Positions 4,409 through 5,887 of a stretch of DNA of 5,887 nt are shown piece after piece. Made by a program: the position numbers and the translations under genes. A model generated the notes under the pieces. The model worked only from the letters and a program-made list of their open reading frames with translations. It made no database searches and was not told where the DNA came from. Position 1 is the first letter of the stretch. Every line of letters starts with the position of its first letter. The DNA is taken from assembly GCA_008668455.1 (NCBI GenBank), contig RQCD01000143.1, forward strand, positions 1-5,887. Reading direction: 5' to 3'. The stretch is from Clostridia bacterium (GTDB taxonomy: Bacteria > Bacillota > Clostridia > UBA1381).

Positions 4409-5887
4409 CTAAAGAATATTATTCACAAAAAGAACATCCCCACGGTCATGCAATTCCAGTGGAATTCTGCTTTCAAAACAGTTGTTCAGAATTTTGATAC
4501 CGGTATGGTAATAGGGTGCGTTTGGTGTCGGTGTAAAGCCCTCCGGAATAACACGGATATTTGCCCGCTCGCCAAAGAACTGACAATTTTTTATCGTCAG
4601 ATCACGGATCGGATCTGATTCAAACCAATAGTCTGCGTCTCCGGTTAAAAGAATGGGGAGGGATAACTGACACTGATCAACAACAACCTTTTCTCTTGAT
4701 TGCAGGCGCAGGTGTGAATTTGCCTTTCCAAAGCGTGTGTTGCGGATTTCAATTTCTGCGTTGGTGGAAAGATTTTCGATTAGGTCGCCGGGAACGAATG
4801 CTCCGGCGCGATCTAAGGTAAGCTCTATATGCCACCTATCAGAAATTATTCGGTCGGTGATGTGATAGTGTCCATGCTCCTCCATAGACGTTCCGTGAAA
4901 GATGGCAATTTCATCTCCAATTCCGAAAATATCAGAATCTGCCGGGAAGATATGGCTTTGCTTTGCACGGATTGCATATACTGTGTTACCCTCTGTGCGC
5001 TCCACTTGATAAAAGTTGGAATGGATATTTAAAGCGTCATCAATTGTTCCCTCAAAAGTACTGTCCGAAATGCTGATCTTTCCCTTGCAGGAAACAAAAT
5101 GAACACCGTCTGCAGCATTTGTGATGATACCGTGTGAAAGCTGATCATAAGTAAGGCGCGCATTTCGCAGCGTGATATTTTTTGTGTATAAGGCGAGAAA
5201 TCCCATACCGCCGCCGTTTAAGATCCGATAATTTTGAATCTCTATATTTTCCGAATGAAACATAGCGACACTGGATAAGCTGCGATGTTCGTGCCCGATC
5301 ACAATGGTGTGATTTTCATTCCAATGCTCCGGAAAATCTCCGCAAAAAATGAAATCCTCTCCCTCTTGGCGGACGCGCACATGCAAAATATCAGACACGG
5401 GGGGTGTTTCTTGCTCTACAATTTCCTCTCCGAGATAGACTACGGCCAAGCCTGCTCCCTCACGGGTATCCTTTTCAAATGCCTGAATAAAAATTGTTCC
5501 GTCAGTATGAATAGATGTGTTTTCCCAGGTTTTAGAATAGGGAATAAAGTATCCGTTTTCTGCGCGGCATGGAAATTTCTCTTTTGCATGCGCCCGGATT
5601 TCTCTGCCGCTGCGGCTGATGATATCAAGCTCGGTATAGAGGGAACGGTCGTATTCTACCGTTACATTTTTGATGGTGATATTGCTGCAATTGTCTATGA
5701 TAAACGGCTGAATTTTTCCGTGCATTGTGATGATTGCTCCGCCAAAATCCAGCGTCACATCATGTAGATTCTTTAAGTAAAAGGCACAGGAGAGCTGATT
5801 GATTTTTCCTGTATCACCGGTTACAGCAAGATATTTTTTTTCAGTGACCGGAATTGTCTGATCTAATGTAATATTGCTTTTTTCCGG
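4409..5887 (-). CDS. Right-handed parallel beta-helix protein, probable GH110-like glycosidase (5'-truncated, 492 aa visible)
   Basis: The minus frame stays open from 5887 to the TAG at 4411-4409, so the N-terminus lies beyond the window; the GTG at 5758 is in frame but internal, since the 43 codons upstream continue the same fold. Numbering from 5887, the chain shows repeated beta-helix coils with Asn/Cys/Ile ladders, such as NCSNITIKNVTVEYDR (66-81), SENIEIQNYRILNGGGMGF, TKNITLRNARL and IRDLTIKNCQF. Two motifs stand out: DGVHF (260-264) and EGTIDDALNIH (279-289), with 23 residues between Asp260 and Asp283. This pattern resembles GH110 alpha-1,3-galactosidases (blood-group B and carrageenan enzymes) and their uncharacterised Firmicute relatives; that is recalled family knowledge, not a search result. 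A signal peptide cannot be assessed. It could instead be another pectate-lyase-superfamily enzyme. The fold is more certain than the specificity. Confidence 0.75.
   Translation of the reverse strand, partial: PEKSNITLDQTIPVTEKKYLAVTGDTGKINQLSCAFYLKNLHDVTLDFGGAIITMHGKIQPFIIDNCSNITIKNVTVEYDRSLYTELDIISRSGREIRAHAKEKFPCRAENGYFIPYSKTWENTSIHTDGTIFIQAFEKDTREGAGLAVVYLGEEIVEQETPPVSDILHVRVRQEGEDFIFCGDFPEHWNENHTIVIGHEHRSLSSVAMFHSENIEIQNYRILNGGGMGFLALYTKNITLRNARLTYDQLSHGIITNAADGVHFVSCKGKISISDSTFEGTIDDALNIHSNFYQVERTEGNTVYAIRAKQSHIFPADSDIFGIGDEIAIFHGTSMEEHGHYHITDRIISDRWHIELTLDRAGAFVPGDLIENLSTNAEIEIRNTRFGKANSHLRLQSREKVVVDQCQLSLPILLTGDADYWFESDPIRDLTIKNCQFFGERANIRVIPEGFTPTPNAPYYHTGIKILNNCFESRIPLELHDRGDVLFVNNIL

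Noticed and set aside
5756..5758. GTG at 5758 as the start of the minus-strand gene
   Set aside because: The frame is open for 43 more codons to the window edge, and those residues (for example VTEKKYLAVTG and FYLKNLHDVTLDF) continue the same beta-strand pattern, so the gene is truncated by the window.
5285..5767. A 160-codon plus-strand frame opposite the beta-helix gene
   Set aside because: The minus strand encodes a coherent beta-helix fold through this region, and the plus frame shows no recognisable motif or ribosome binding site.

Overview
The window looks like chromosomal DNA from a Gram-positive, low-to-moderate GC Firmicute, most likely a Clostridia/Lachnospiraceae-type gut anaerobe. 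This rests on near-consensus sigma-A promoter boxes, strong AGGAGG-type ribosome binding sites, TTG and GTG starts, U-tailed hairpin terminators, and LytR-CpsA-Psr (LCP) wall proteins with long Lys/Thr/Pro-rich tails. GC content was judged by eye and no search was run, so the taxonomy is an inference.

Layout on the plus strand. (1) 1-303 is the 3' end of a cyclophilin-type peptidyl-prolyl isomerase. A complete close paralogue follows at 323-799, and a hairpin at 807-840 ends this unit. (2) A near-perfect promoter (869-897, TTGACG, 17-bp spacer, extended -10 TATAAT) starts a two-gene operon of tandem LCP paralogues, 957-2519 and 2532-3854. Both are type II membrane proteins with a short or acidic cytoplasmic N-terminus, one membrane helix, an extracellular LCP catalytic domain and a low-complexity tail. 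They probably attach undecaprenyl-linked glycopolymers to peptidoglycan. (3) A strong terminator hairpin at 3871-3913 sits between the LCP operon and a small DtxR/MntR-like regulator (3930-4352, GTG start). Its left arm can pair instead with an upstream segment, so the element resembles an attenuator.

On the minus strand, convergent with the regulator, 5887-4409 is a 5'-truncated gene for a large right-handed beta-helix protein. Its aspartate motifs (DGVHF and DDALNIH) resemble those of GH110-type alpha-1,3-galactosidases, so it may act on host or dietary glycans.

The main themes are two tandem gene duplications (cyclophilins and LCP proteins), extracytoplasmic and cell-wall biology, and a DtxR-like regulator whose C-terminal metal ligands appear lost. 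I see no mobile element, CRISPR array, tRNA or rRNA. Nothing here clearly amounts to a new biological system. The best leads are the switch-like hairpin before the regulator, the regulator's altered metal site and the GH110-like protein.
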